Source of the DNA: Paenibacillus durus ATCC 35681
GTDB taxonomy: Bacteria > Bacillota > Bacilli > Paenibacillales > Paenibacillaceae
Assembly (NCBI RefSeq): GCF_000993825.1
Contig: NZ_CP011114.1
Location: 2,914,001 to 2,978,000 of the forward strand
Reading direction: 5' to 3'
Length of the DNA: 64,000 nt
Below are positions 26,499 through 35,441 of the stretch, in pieces. How positions within the stretch are numbered: the first letter of the stretch is position 1; every line of letters starts with the position of its first letter. The notes beneath the pieces were generated by a model that saw only the letters and a list, made by a program, of their open reading frames with translations, was not told where the DNA came from and did no database searches. Position numbers and translations under genes: made by a program.

Positions 26499-26513
26499 CC
26501 TGCCCTGAAGGAT
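26499..26513. repeat. Right 15-bp repeat (putative attR core)
   Basis: CCTGCCCTGAAGGAT, identical to 12790-12804. On the minus strand it is the start of an FMN aptamer with the rest missing: after ATCCTTCAGGGCAGG the sequence continues AAGAGTG instead of GTGAAATTCCC. Confidence 0.75.
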
Positions 26514-26575
26514 TGTCATATTCATTTGAGCCGATATAAATACCGACGTGTATGACGGTATCTTATCATTATATC
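26514..26575 (-). promoter_or_regulatory. Orphaned original leader/promoter of the rib operon
   Basis: Minus strand, upstream of the right repeat, has GCGCGATATAATG with a perfect -10 (26568-26573), then about 50 bases of leader including GATACCG...CGGTATT, running straight into the riboswitch-like 15-mer. A good -35 is not visible. If the island is removed by joining the two repeats, this leader would precede the intact FMN aptamer. The function is inferred from that reconstruction. Confidence 0.45.
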
Positions 26576-26647
26576 GCGCAAAAATCAATCATTACTAAAT
26601 CACATAATTAAATTTACTTTATAATTGTAAGTTAAGTGCCGCATCCC

Positions 26648-27520
26648 TTATTTTTTCAGCACCGGAATCCATATTTCACTTCTAAATGTCGACGAGGCCA
26701 CATCTTTACTCTCATTCCATAGAATTTCCGGACCTTCCATTTGCTCATAGTTCGCGGACGGGAACCATTCCGAATAGATGCGCCCCCATATATTCTGTAG
26801 TGTACCGGGGAAAGGTCCGATGGCTTCGAATACCGCCCAAGTTAAAGCGGGAACTTCAAGCTGCGCCAAGCTGGCCGGACACTCTTCTGTCGTTGCCGCG
26901 CCAATGTAGTGATCCAGCTCCCCTTTTTCTTCCATTCTGCCTTCGGAAAAGTTCGCGGATGCGCTGATCAGCCCCCTAGGCTCCACATTGGAAAGTCCCT
27001 TAAGCCTGCAGATTGTTTCGCTATCCAAGCTTTCCCACATCGCCGCAATCTCCGGGTTAACCCCTTCGAACTGGATCGGGACTCTTTTCTTAATCCCCAC
27101 AATGCGAAAGGCTTCTTTCTCTTCGATCCGATAGTTCATTTCACTTCCTCCTTTAATGGTTAACTGGAAGGTCATCGGTGGAAAAGCTTTAAGCAAATAG
27201 CCGTTATTTCTCGCTTCTGATGGTGTAACACCATGCAGCTTCTGAAAAGCTCTCGCGAAAGCGTCCGACGAGTCATAGCCGTATTTGACCGCGATATCAA
27301 TGATCTTTACGCTGCTCCCTTGAAGCTCAAATGCCGCCAGAGTAAGACGTCTGCGCCGAATATATTCAGATAGCGTGATACCTGCGAGGAAGGAAAACAT
27401 TCTTCTAAAATGAAAATCGGAGCAGTGGGCCGTTTTGGCCGCTTCTTTAATGTCGATGTCGCCTGCGATATTTTCCTCGATATATTTCAACGCACTATTC
27501 ATACTTTTGAGCAGATCCAT
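26648..27520 (-). CDS. AraC-family regulator with GyrI-like effector domain
   Basis: A 290-aa transcription factor. Two AraC helix-turn-helix motifs lie in residues 1-105 ([20 protein letters not shown] and [20 protein letters not shown]). From about residue 130 a GyrI-like/effector-binding domain begins ([18 protein letters not shown]) and continues to the end. ATG lies after AAGGAGG. The ligand is unknown. It stands alone next to the island, in front of tldD/pmbA in the opposite order. Confidence 0.85.
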   Translation of the reverse strand: MDLLKSMNSALKYIEENIAGDIDIKEAAKTAHCSDFHFRRMFSFLAGITLSEYIRRRRLTLAAFELQGSSVKIIDIAVKYGYDSSDAFARAFQKLHGVTPSEARNNGYLLKAFPPMTFQLTIKGGSEMNYRIEEKEAFRIVGIKKRVPIQFEGVNPEIAAMWESLDSETICRLKGLSNVEPRGLISASANFSEGRMEEKGELDHYIGAATTEECPASLAQLEVPALTWAVFEAIGPFPGTLQNIWGRIYSEWFPSANYEQMEGPEILWNESKDVASSTFRSEIWIPVLKK

Positions 27521-27654
27521 GAATCTAACCTCCTTTTCATCATTAAAATAACAGAAAATGAAAACGTTCATCCGACAATTCGTGCCTGATTATGCAGGCA
27601 AGACAGCCCCATTGCGGATTCTCACCGTAGGGATCTTATGCTGTGGGCGTACAC

Positions 27655-27693
27655 TAATAAAGGCAGATGGCGAACTCCGCCATCCGCCTTTAT
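27655..27693 (-). terminator. Terminator after pmbA
   Basis: AAAGGCGGATGGCG and CGCCATCTGCCTTT pair on the minus strand and are followed by ATT. It closes the tldD-pmbA unit. The 130 bases between it and the araC-type gene show nothing else. Confidence 0.7.
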
Positions 27694-27716
27694 ATTTGGC
27701 GCCGTATACGATTGAA

Positions 27717-29069
27717 TCAGGCTCCCGACACGGACAACGAGCTGACCTTGAGCGATGGAGAGGTGCAGCTGCCGATAAACCGCAGATCATTTCCAATCTC
27801 CTCAATCCCATTAAGCAGCTCAAAAAAATTGCCCGATACCGTAATCTGGTTCACCGGTCTTACGATTTCACCGTGCTCGATCAAATAGCCTATCGCCGCC
27901 AAGGAAAAGCTGCCCGAAGTCGCATTCGTCCCCGCATGCAAACCCTGAAGCTCCACGATCAGAATTCCCCGGTCCGTTTTACGGATGATTTCCGCAAGGC
28001 TAGCTGCTCCGGGTGCGATATACAGGTTATGATGCGAAACTTCGACCAGGCCTTTGTATCCGCCCTTTGCGGCATTAGCCGTGTTTGCAGCTCCAGCCTT
28101 TCGGGCCGTTTTACGGTTGTGCAAAAAGGTAAGCAGTCTGCCGTCCTTAATCAGCTCATGCCGCGCGGTGGCGCTGCCTTCCGCATCGAACGCCTTGCTT
28201 GACGGCACATTAACCATCAGCGGGTCATCGATGATCGATATATTACTCCCCGCCACCTGCTCGCCCAGTTTGCCTTTTAGGCGGGAAAATCCTTTGTCCA
28301 CCGACTCGGCAGAGAACACCGAAGCGAAGCTTGACAGCAGTGAGGTCGCAGCGTCATTTCTAAAAATAATGGGATAATTGTCCGACTGCACCGTCGACGC
28401 TCCCAGCTTGGAAACAGCCTCCCGGACGCCTGTCAGCGCCACGGCTTCCAGATCAATATCATCAAAGCTGCGCAGAGAGAAATCGAACCAGCCCCCGGTC
28501 ACGGTCTCCTTCGCATCCTTGGATTCTTTAGCCAGCACATAAATGCTCGCAGAGGCCGAGCTGTGCTGTCTGTGGCAGTTGAGCCCTTTCGTATTGCTGA
28601 TCAGTACTTCGCTTTCGCTGACCGAGGCGGCGGAGCGCCTAACCATATCAATGCGGTGGTCGGCGTTCAGGGCAATGCGTTCCATCGCAAGGGCGGCTTC
28701 GATCAATTGATCGGGGGGAGTCTTAATCAGAGAAGCCGAATAGGTATTCACGGAATGGTAGTGTTCGGAACCGGCAAACAATTCTTCCGGCTCCTCGTTC
28801 TCCAGCACCTCGGCATTGCTTCCCGCTTCGTCAAGCAAATAAGCAATGGATTCATTATCCAGCCTCTCGGTGGATGAGTAGCCCATTTTGCCGCCGATAA
28901 GGCCGCGAAAAGACAGGCCGCCGCTCTCGACGATGTTGTACGCATCAATTTCACCTTTAAGCACCGAGACCGAGGTGGACCGGCCGTTCGCATAGTAGAT
29001 TTCCATTTCGGTGAAGCCCGCTTCCCGGCCTTTGGCAAAAAGAACTTCCTGAAACTCTTCAATATTCAA
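27717..29069 (-). CDS. TldE/PmbA-family protein
   Basis: A 450-aa partner of TldD. In enterobacteria TldD and TldE form a heterodimeric metalloprotease that matures microcin B17 and degrades unfolded peptides. Family signatures include the GGLSFRGLIGGKMGYSST loop and the late GSFSLAAIGYLIEHGEIVRP segment; as usual for this subunit there is no HExxxH. The start is TTG, five bases after GGGGGAG and two bases from the tldD stop, so the pair is coupled. Confidence 0.85.
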   Translation of the reverse strand: MNIEEFQEVLFAKGREAGFTEMEIYYANGRSTSVSVLKGEIDAYNIVESGGLSFRGLIGGKMGYSSTERLDNESIAYLLDEAGSNAEVLENEEPEELFAGSEHYHSVNTYSASLIKTPPDQLIEAALAMERIALNADHRIDMVRRSAASVSESEVLISNTKGLNCHRQHSSASASIYVLAKESKDAKETVTGGWFDFSLRSFDDIDLEAVALTGVREAVSKLGASTVQSDNYPIIFRNDAATSLLSSFASVFSAESVDKGFSRLKGKLGEQVAGSNISIIDDPLMVNVPSSKAFDAEGSATARHELIKDGRLLTFLHNRKTARKAGAANTANAAKGGYKGLVEVSHHNLYIAPGAASLAEIIRKTDRGILIVELQGLHAGTNATSGSFSLAAIGYLIEHGEIVRPVNQITVSGNFFELLNGIEEIGNDLRFIGSCTSPSLKVSSLSVSGA

Positions 29070-29071
29070 CG

Positions 29072-30463
29072 TTACTCCCCCTTTCTTCCCCCGACCGTCA
29101 TTTCCGACACCCGGATGGTGGGCTGACCGCAGTTAACCGGCAGGCTGCCGCTGACGGACCCGCACATACCCTGTCCGTGTTCGAGGTTATTGCCGACCAT
29201 GTCGATTTTGCTTAAGCAATCGATCCCCTTGCCGATCAGGGTCGCGCCCTTGACCGGTTCGGCGATTTTACCATTGCGTATGATATAGGCTTCCTGAACG
29301 GCAAAATTGAAATCGCTCGTAGCCGTGTTAACCGAGCCGCCGCCCATGGACTTGGCGTAAATGCCGTATTCGGTATTGGCGATAATCTCCTCGCGGGTCG
29401 AAGTTCCATTGCTGATGAACGTATTGTTCATCCGCGACGCCGGAGCGAATTTATAGGATTGCCGGCGGCCGGAGCCCGTGGAAGGCATGCCCATTCTGCG
29501 GGAGCCCATCCGGTCAATCAAATAGCCCTTCAGTATGCCGTTCTCAATCAGGACGTTGCGCTGCGTCTTGGCGCCCTCGTCGTCGATATTCAGCGAGCCC
29601 CAAGCATTGGCAATCGTGCCATCGTCGACTGCGGTTACTAGAGGCGAAGCGACCCGCTCGCCGATTTTACCCGCGAAGACTGACGATCCTGGAGCGACGG
29701 CGGTCGACTCCAGCCCATGGCCGCAGGCTTCATGGAACAAGACGCCGCCAAACCCGTTGTCGATAATGACGGGAAGCCTTCCGCTGGGAGCATTGCCCGC
29801 TTTGACCATCGTGACCGCAATCCGGGAAGCCTTGCGGGCATGCTCTTCGATGTCCAGACTCTCCAGAAACTCGTGACCGGCATAGGCGCCCGGCCCGCTG
29901 AAGCCGGACTGTTTCTGGTCGCCATCCTCCGCCACCGCGCTGATTCCCAGTCTCGTATAGACCCGTATGTCCTGAACCAATAAGCCCTCGGTATTGGCGA
30001 TCAATATATTTTGTAATTGATTCATCGCGTGAATTTTCGTCTGGGCGATGCTTGGATCATATGCTGTCGCCGTGCTGTGGGCGCGCCGCATCAGTTCAAT
30101 ATTGCGCTTTTTCTGCGAGCTGTCCGGCATAATTCCGATGTAATGGCGATTATCGGTGACTGTCCGCCGAAGATCCATTACCCGGCTGCCGGCTGCGCCA
30201 CCGCGAATAGCTGCCGCCGCCGAACGGGCCGTGTCGATCAGATTCTCCTCGCTGCTGTCGTTCGTGTACGCATAGACGGAAAAGTTACCCTGCAAAACCC
30301 GGATGCCTACTCCGTAATCTCGGCCGGACAGGGAGCTTTCCAGCATTCCTCCCACCATCTCGAGCCGTCCGCTTGTCTTATCCTCGGCGAAGATTTCCGC
30401 AAAATCAGCGCCGGTTTCAAGCGCGGCGGTAAGTACTCTATATATCACTTGTTCCTGCAGCAT
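29072..30463 (-). CDS. tldD: TldD-family metallopeptidase
   Basis: A 463-aa zinc-dependent subunit. The metal motif H-E-A-C-G-H is present in GVLFHEACGHGLE, and the C-terminal GMCGSVSGSLPVNCGQPTIR segment is characteristic. ATG lies eight bases after GGGGAGG. It forms an operon with the TldE/PmbA gene. No modified-peptide precursor is visible nearby, so the natural substrate is unknown. Confidence 0.9.
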   Translation of the reverse strand: MLQEQVIYRVLTAALETGADFAEIFAEDKTSGRLEMVGGMLESSLSGRDYGVGIRVLQGNFSVYAYTNDSSEENLIDTARSAAAAIRGGAAGSRVMDLRRTVTDNRHYIGIMPDSSQKKRNIELMRRAHSTATAYDPSIAQTKIHAMNQLQNILIANTEGLLVQDIRVYTRLGISAVAEDGDQKQSGFSGPGAYAGHEFLESLDIEEHARKASRIAVTMVKAGNAPSGRLPVIIDNGFGGVLFHEACGHGLESTAVAPGSSVFAGKIGERVASPLVTAVDDGTIANAWGSLNIDDEGAKTQRNVLIENGILKGYLIDRMGSRRMGMPSTGSGRRQSYKFAPASRMNNTFISNGTSTREEIIANTEYGIYAKSMGGGSVNTATSDFNFAVQEAYIIRNGKIAEPVKGATLIGKGIDCLSKIDMVGNNLEHGQGMCGSVSGSLPVNCGQPTIRVSEMTVGGRKGE

Positions 30464-30585
30464 ACTCTTCCTCCCCGCTCTCTGGATTCTCTTGCACTTC
30501 TTTACCAGTATAGCTTATCATGAACGCTCAATGCCCTCAAAAAATCAGGAAATCCGTGTAATCCCGTCCTTGCATGGTTGTTTAG

Positions 30586-30617
30586 CAAAAAGCGCCCGGG
30601 TTGGCTCCCGGGCGCTT
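30586..30617 (-). terminator. Terminator after the LPXTG surface protein gene
   Basis: AAGCGCCCGGG / CCCGGGCGCTT, an 11-bp GC-rich stem followed by TTTTT on the minus strand. Confidence 0.85.
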
Positions 30618-30655
30618 ACCGACTCAGCCGGCTTGAATGAATGTTAGGCCGGCCG

Positions 30656-33600
30656 TTATTTCGTTTTCTTGTTATGGGTCAACCAACGGTTGAGGATGAG
30701 TCCGACCAGGATAAGGCCCAGGCCGCCCATGTATATCGGAAGCGAGCTTCCTTCACCGGTCTTCGGCAGGTTGCCGGAGGCGGGACTTGGCGACGGATCG
30801 GAAGGACCGCCTTTGGGAACGTCATCCTCGTCAATATCGACCCCGCCAAGCGGAACCTCTCCATCCGCAGGCACTTCCGTCGGCGTTACACTTGGCACCG
30901 GTGAAGGCTGCGGCTCACTTGAGTTCGCCGGACCTGCCGGAATTTGCTCATCCGGGATAATGACGGTCGAAGCCGTAGGTGTAGCTGATGGAGCCGGTGT
31001 AATTGGCGGCGTCACGGATGGCGATTCAGATGGTGCAGCTGACGGGTTCGCGATCGGCGGCTCAGACGGCGTAGCCGACGGCGGCTCAGACGGCGCAGCC
31101 GACGGTGTCGCAGTCGGCGGCTCAGATGGTGCCTCAGACGGCGGCACCGATGGCGCAACCGACGGGGTCACGGACGGCGGCACCGATGGTACGGCCGACG
31201 GCGTCACAGACGGTGTAGCGGACGGCGTTGGCGACGGTGTTACGGATGGTGTCGGCGAAGGGAGCTTATGATTGGTTATTGGCAGTACAATATTTGCCCC
31301 TGCACCAACGGTCACCGGACGCTCGGCCGCATCGAGAACATAGCCTTCGGGAGCCTTCGTCTCGACCAATACATAACTGCCGGACAAAATACCGTTAAAT
31401 AAAACCGTGCCGTCCGCCCCTGTCGTCTTCGTTCCGATTAACAAGCGTTCGCTTCCGTTCAGACGATACAAATCAAATGTCGCTCCAACTAGCAGCTTCA
31501 GGTGATCGCCCTCGTCCAGCTTCTTGATCGTCAGCAAGCTTCTTGAACCGCTGCCTGTTCCAGAGCCGCTGGATACGCCGACGATAATCTCCGTCGAAGT
31601 TTCCTTCGTCACTTCCACCACATTGTTGCCGCTGAGCGTTACGGCATTCGTCACGGTTTCTCCGCTGCGGGCCGCAATCAGCGACTGGTACTCCAGGATA
31701 TACGCCGATTTAATGTCCTTCAAGAAGCTTAAGACGAATGTCTGCCGGCCTTCGTTCGTTGTGGTGATATCGAGCGTATAATCCGTTCCCTTAACAAGCT
31801 CCGGTACGGCTTTGGATAGCGTTCCGTCCTGAGCAACCGTCGTAGGATAGAGATGGAACGAATCGGTCAGCAGCATTTGATTCGCGCTTCCGACATCCGT
31901 AATCTTCGCATCCTTTATGAAAGATTGGCCCCTGTTGATAGGAATGGTCCAGTTAATCTTGTCGCCAGCCTGTGCTCCGCTCTTGACGACATATTCTCCG
32001 CCATATGGAATGGTCACAACGCCAGTCAGATCTCCCGATACCTTCTTATTTCCGTCATAAATGCTTGCCGTATTATAGACCTTGCTGCTGTTAATCAGCT
32101 GTCCTTCGAGAGTCGTTTTGAACTCAACATAGAAAGGATAGTTGACCGGTTCATCAAATTTCACTCTCAGCACATTGTCGTTGCCCAATGTAACCGTATA
32201 CTTCACGTTCAGATCGGACATTTTCCAGGTCAGGCCGTTCGGCCATAAATATAACTGTTTGATCTTCACCGATCCGGGTACCAGTTGCTGCGGCGCCTCA
32301 ATGGCGTCAACAATCTCCGCATTTTGCAGCGGCTTGCCGTTGTAGTTGGCTCCGATCGACCATGTTATTTCCTTGGACGCCGCATTGTACTGCCCATATT
32401 TGAATCCGTTGTTCTTGACCTCGATCCGGGGATTGAATACAGCCTTTGCCGAAGCGGTTCCGCCCTCCCAGGCAACGGTTGCCGTATTATAGAATTTATC
32501 CCCGCCGTCCTTGATGCCGTAATAGTCAAAGCGCAGCTTATAGCTGATCGTATATTTTCCGGTAATCGGCTTTTTGAAAGCTACGGTGAATCCTTCCCCT
32601 TGCACAATCGGCTGGGCATACTCCAATGTATATTCCGAAGCAGGCACCACGGTTCCCGCAGCGCTCTTGACGACCAACGACTCCGGAATAAAAGTAAGGC
32701 CGCCGGAAGGGAAGGTATCCTTGACGACAACGTTACTCATCGGATAGTTGTCTTCGTTGAGCGTAATTTTCCAATCTACGGTTTTGTTGCGGTAATCGGC
32801 TCCGGCGGCATCGACCGTTTTATAAATAATGACGGGGTGAATATCCTGATTGTATTCCGCTTTATAAGTGCCTGAGGTTACCGTGTTGTATATTCTTTTG
32901 GAGTCAAATAGACGCCCTTTGTTCTTGGTCTTGTATTCAATAAAATAAGGCGTGTTCACATCCCGCAAAAACTGAAGCTTAAACCCGGTTTTTCCAGCTG
33001 CGGATGCCGGTGTAACCGTATAATCCGTTCCTTCCGCCAGCTGCGAGCCTACCGTCGCTTTTCCATCGGAATCCACGCTCACATTATAGACTTTAACGGA
33101 ATCCGCAACCAATTCCTGACTGTCATTGAATAAATCCTTGAGCACCGCATCTGTCTGCGGAATCATGCCATAGTTATAATTGTAATTGATCCCCCAGGTG
33201 ACAGTCTGAGTTGAGGGTTCATATCCAATTGGATATTTCTGCAGGCTTGGCGCGCGTTGAACCGCAACTGTTGCCGAGGCGGTCACCGGAGACAAATTGT
33301 CGCCAGAGAAGGATGCCGTATTTGTAAATTTTGTTTTGGTCAGATCGGTAATCGCTGTGGAAAACACAATACGGTATGCGCCCGTGATCGGCGAATCGGC
33401 AAACTTCAACTTAAGCGTGCCATTTTTAACATCAAAGGTGTATTTGGCTGAATCAACGAGAGGGCCTTGACTCACCGTCCCATCCAGCTGAACATCAAGC
33501 TGATAGACGGCGGCAGTCACCGTGTCAACGGTCAATCCCGCCGGAATGGGATCGCTCATCTCCGCGCCATAGACGGATTCCAGCGTCTTGTTCACATCCA

Positions 33601-34219
33601 CCGACCACTGAATGCTCTCCGCATTGTACCCCTCGGGCGTTCCTTTTTTCTCAATGGTGGACGCGACATTCGGCTTGAAGCGCAGGGTGACCACTTGGGT
33701 ATCCCCGTTGACCGGGAACAGGATCTGTTGAACCGTACTTCCTTTGATTACCTCTTTATCGAACTTGGTGCGGAAACTCAGCGTTCCATGCACATTGTCA
33801 TGGTTCTCAATAAAGCTGTTGAAGGTCATGACAACAAGATGGTTATCCTTGTTCACAGTGAAGCTGCCCACGTCGCCTTCATCGGAAGCCAGCGGACCGC
33901 TGATATCGTTGAAGAGCTTGAACTGGTCCGGCAGATGGAAAGTAAACGCGTCCCCGGCCTTATAACTATGCCCATCCTGCAAAGCCCAGGTATAATTCAA
34001 CGTGACCTCCGAGCCCTGCTCGTAGACATCGCCCGTAACTGTCTCTCCTCCGGGACCATAGACCGCCATTGAAACACTGGTGATAATATTTGTGTCGTTC
34101 TCGATAGCTCCCGCCTTGACTTCAGTCGTGAACCCGAGGCCATAGCTGTATTGGGCAACCAGCATCAGGATCACGAGCCACATAGCGATTCTTTTCTTCA
34201 TCAATTTCCGCAACGTCAT
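30656..34219 (-). CDS. LPXTG-anchored multidomain surface adhesin
   Basis: A 1187-aa secreted protein. The N-terminal signal sequence has KKRIAMWLVILMLVAQYSYG. Then come at least five related beta-rich modules of about 130-160 residues, each with a tryptophan-containing strand such as SVDVNKT, TVDWKITLN, EITWSIGANY or KINWTIPINR, recalling collagen-binding/SdrG-type Ig-like domains. A SpaA/CnaB-like domain follows (TIKKLDEGDHLKLLVGATFD ... LVETKAPEGYVLD). A Pro/Ser/Thr-rich stalk leads to LPKTG (1151-1155), a membrane helix and a basic tail, the sortase signal. I chose the ATG after GGGGAAGAAAGGG. The ligand is unknown and no sortase gene lies in the window. Confidence 0.85.
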   Translation of the reverse strand: MTLRKLMKKRIAMWLVILMLVAQYSYGLGFTTEVKAGAIENDTNIITSVSMAVYGPGGETVTGDVYEQGSEVTLNYTWALQDGHSYKAGDAFTFHLPDQFKLFNDISGPLASDEGDVGSFTVNKDNHLVVMTFNSFIENHDNVHGTLSFRTKFDKEVIKGSTVQQILFPVNGDTQVVTLRFKPNVASTIEKKGTPEGYNAESIQWSVDVNKTLESVYGAEMSDPIPAGLTVDTVTAAVYQLDVQLDGTVSQGPLVDSAKYTFDVKNGTLKLKFADSPITGAYRIVFSTAITDLTKTKFTNTASFSGDNLSPVTASATVAVQRAPSLQKYPIGYEPSTQTVTWGINYNYNYGMIPQTDAVLKDLFNDSQELVADSVKVYNVSVDSDGKATVGSQLAEGTDYTVTPASAAGKTGFKLQFLRDVNTPYFIEYKTKNKGRLFDSKRIYNTVTSGTYKAEYNQDIHPVIIYKTVDAAGADYRNKTVDWKITLNEDNYPMSNVVVKDTFPSGGLTFIPESLVVKSAAGTVVPASEYTLEYAQPIVQGEGFTVAFKKPITGKYTISYKLRFDYYGIKDGGDKFYNTATVAWEGGTASAKAVFNPRIEVKNNGFKYGQYNAASKEITWSIGANYNGKPLQNAEIVDAIEAPQQLVPGSVKIKQLYLWPNGLTWKMSDLNVKYTVTLGNDNVLRVKFDEPVNYPFYVEFKTTLEGQLINSSKVYNTASIYDGNKKVSGDLTGVVTIPYGGEYVVKSGAQAGDKINWTIPINRGQSFIKDAKITDVGSANQMLLTDSFHLYPTTVAQDGTLSKAVPELVKGTDYTLDITTTNEGRQTFVLSFLKDIKSAYILEYQSLIAARSGETVTNAVTLSGNNVVEVTKETSTEIIVGVSSGSGTGSGSRSLLTIKKLDEGDHLKLLVGATFDLYRLNGSERLLIGTKTTGADGTVLFNGILSGSYVLVETKAPEGYVLDAAERPVTVGAGANIVLPITNHKLPSPTPSVTPSPTPSATPSVTPSAVPSVPPSVTPSVAPSVPPSEAPSEPPTATPSAAPSEPPSATPSEPPIANPSAAPSESPSVTPPITPAPSATPTASTVIIPDEQIPAGPANSSEPQPSPVPSVTPTEVPADGEVPLGGVDIDEDDVPKGGPSDPSPSPASGNLPKTGEGSSLPIYMGGLGLILVGLILNRWLTHNKKTK
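31010..31265. repeat. Degenerate tandem repeat encoding the PST stalk
   Basis: Short imperfect units such as GCGGCTCAGACGGCG recur through this stretch and encode repeats of the type T-P-S-x-x-P-S. It is an in-gene repeat of the surface protein and a likely site of length variation between strains. Confidence 0.7.
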
Positions 34220-34663
34220 CCCTTTCTTCCCCTCTCCCATGTCAATTGACGGTAAAGTACCGTGTTCAAATATATAAATTGGATTGCTCGCTAAACAGGG
34301 GAATTGTCCGTTACAATTAATACAGCAGAACTGACGATAAAAGAACCATTTTTCTTGTTTGCGCACTTATGTATAGCTCATCACGCATTAATCATCACAC
34401 TCCTTCATGTTCTTGGCCGGTAAGTCAGGAGCGGCGACAGCACCGTGTATCCCTAATTTGTATTACCCACTTTTTCACTTTCGATCTTGGTTTTTTTGTT
34501 TTCTAAAGGAGGAATTATTTGGGGGTCTGTCTTCCGTATCGCAGCAGCCTATACCTGTTCTTAATAAGGAATAATTACAGTCTACTATAAAGAACATGGT
34601 CTGCACAAGAAGCCGCGGGATGGAAAATGGTGGGGAGCTGGAAGATAGAGCGTTTAACCGTCT
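34220..34663. other. Intergenic region upstream of the surface protein
   Basis: About 440 bases without a credible gene. It is AT-rich near 34250-34420 and should contain the promoter of the LPXTG gene; several -10-like hexamers are present but no convincing pair. A 68-codon minus frame at 34475-34681 has no ribosome binding site and is not called. Confidence 0.5.
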
Positions 34664-34712
34664 AAAAAAGCCCGGCTGCATTCCGAATAACTCGGAGCAT
34701 GCGGCCGGGCTT
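34664..34712 (-). terminator. Terminator after the cyclophilin gene
   Basis: AAGCCCGGCCGCAT and ATGCAGCCGGGCTT pair on the minus strand, followed by TTTTTT. Confidence 0.85.
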
Positions 34713-34746
34713 ATGTTTTCTGATTGAGCTTGGACTGAGAATGTAC

Positions 34747-35178
34747 TTACGCTTCGTACACTTCCACGGAAGTCATTTTGTCGCGGCCTTGGAAGGCGTC
34801 GACGTATTCCATGCCTTTTACTACTTTGCCGAATACGGTATGCTGGCCGTCAAGATGCGGCTGCGGAGCATAGCAGATGTAGAACTGGCTGCCGCCCGTG
34901 TTGCGTCCGGCATGCGCCATGGCCAGCGTTCCGCGCTCGTGCTTGTTCGGGTTGATCTCGCAGTTGATCGTGTACCCTGGGCCGCCGGTGCCGGTTCCGT
35001 TCGGACAGCCGCCTTGGGCCACGAAGCCCGGAATAACACGGTGGAACACCAGACCGTTATAGAAACCGTCATTCGCCAGCTTTTCAAAGTTAGCTACGGT
35101 ATTGGGAGCATCCTGATCGAACAGATCGAGCAGGACTTCGCCGCCGTTTTCGAGAGTGATTTTCGCTTGTTTTGCCAT
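34747..35178 (-). CDS. ppiB: Cyclophilin-type peptidyl-prolyl isomerase
   Basis: A 143-aa cytoplasmic cyclophilin that speeds proline isomerisation during folding. It shows [20 protein letters not shown], the catalytic [13 protein letters not shown] segment with its arginine, and the [23 protein letters not shown] core compressed around the active site. No signal peptide. It stands between lysA and accessory genes, as in Bacillus (lysA-ppiB). Confidence 0.95.
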   Translation of the reverse strand: MAKQAKITLENGGEVLLDLFDQDAPNTVANFEKLANDGFYNGLVFHRVIPGFVAQGGCPNGTGTGGPGYTINCEINPNKHERGTLAMAHAGRNTGGSQFYICYAPQPHLDGQHTVFGKVVKGMEYVDAFQGRDKMTSVEVYEA

Positions 35179-35383
35179 ATATAAATACCCCTTTCACGTT
35201 GGACAAAATGTGCAATACTTTTACAGTTTACTATGAAAGTCTTCCCAAAGCAAAGCATGCAAAGCCGCCTCTGATGCCTGCATTGTCTTCCCCGGCCGGA
35301 CAGGAGGCACAGCAGCAGTGAACGGCAATGCGCAACTAAAGCCGGGAATTTTGGGGCAGTTATCGCCCGGCGCCCGGCACGGC

Positions 35384-35420
35384 AAAAAAGCCATCACGGC
35401 ACAGGATGTGCATGATGACC
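35384..35420 (-). terminator. Terminator after lysA
   Basis: On the minus strand GTCATCATGCACA, TCC loop, TGTGCCGTGATGGC, then TTTTTT. The rest of the 35179-35441 gap shows only the upstream region of ppiB. Confidence 0.8.
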
Positions 35421-35441
35421 TTTAAGCCCGCGCTACACGCT

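Larger units (their letters stand above)
12790..26513. mobile_element. Genomic island carrying an NRPS cluster, inserted at the FMN riboswitch
   Basis: About 13.7 kb bounded by a perfect 15-bp direct repeat, CCTGCCCTGAAGGAT. Just inside the left end is an excisionase-type HTH gene with a frameshift. Just inside the right end are a tyrosine recombinase fragment and a phage-like gene remnant. The cargo is two NRPS genes, an alpha/beta hydrolase, an MFS exporter and a RidA homologue. The flanking backbone (rib operon, araC-type gene, tldD) has no relation to it. The recombination genes are broken, so the element looks fixed. The assignment is inferred from repeats plus gene content; no integration assay or comparison was possible. 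Confidence 0.75.

Noticed and set aside
27717..30463. TldD/PmbA pair considered as part of a modified-peptide (RiPP) cluster
   Set aside because: No precursor peptide, cyclodehydratase or radical-SAM gene lies nearby; the pair is common as a stand-alone protease.
31010..31265. Regular short repeats considered as a CRISPR array
   Set aside because: Units are short, imperfect, without spacers, and in frame within a coding region.
30669..31271. A Gly/Asp/Val-rich 200-codon plus-strand frame
   Set aside because: It is the complement of the PST stalk repeats of the LPXTG protein; its repetitiveness comes from the real gene.
34475..34681. A 68-codon minus frame before the cyclophilin terminator
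   Set aside because: No Shine-Dalgarno, no recognisable motif, and it overlaps the terminator.
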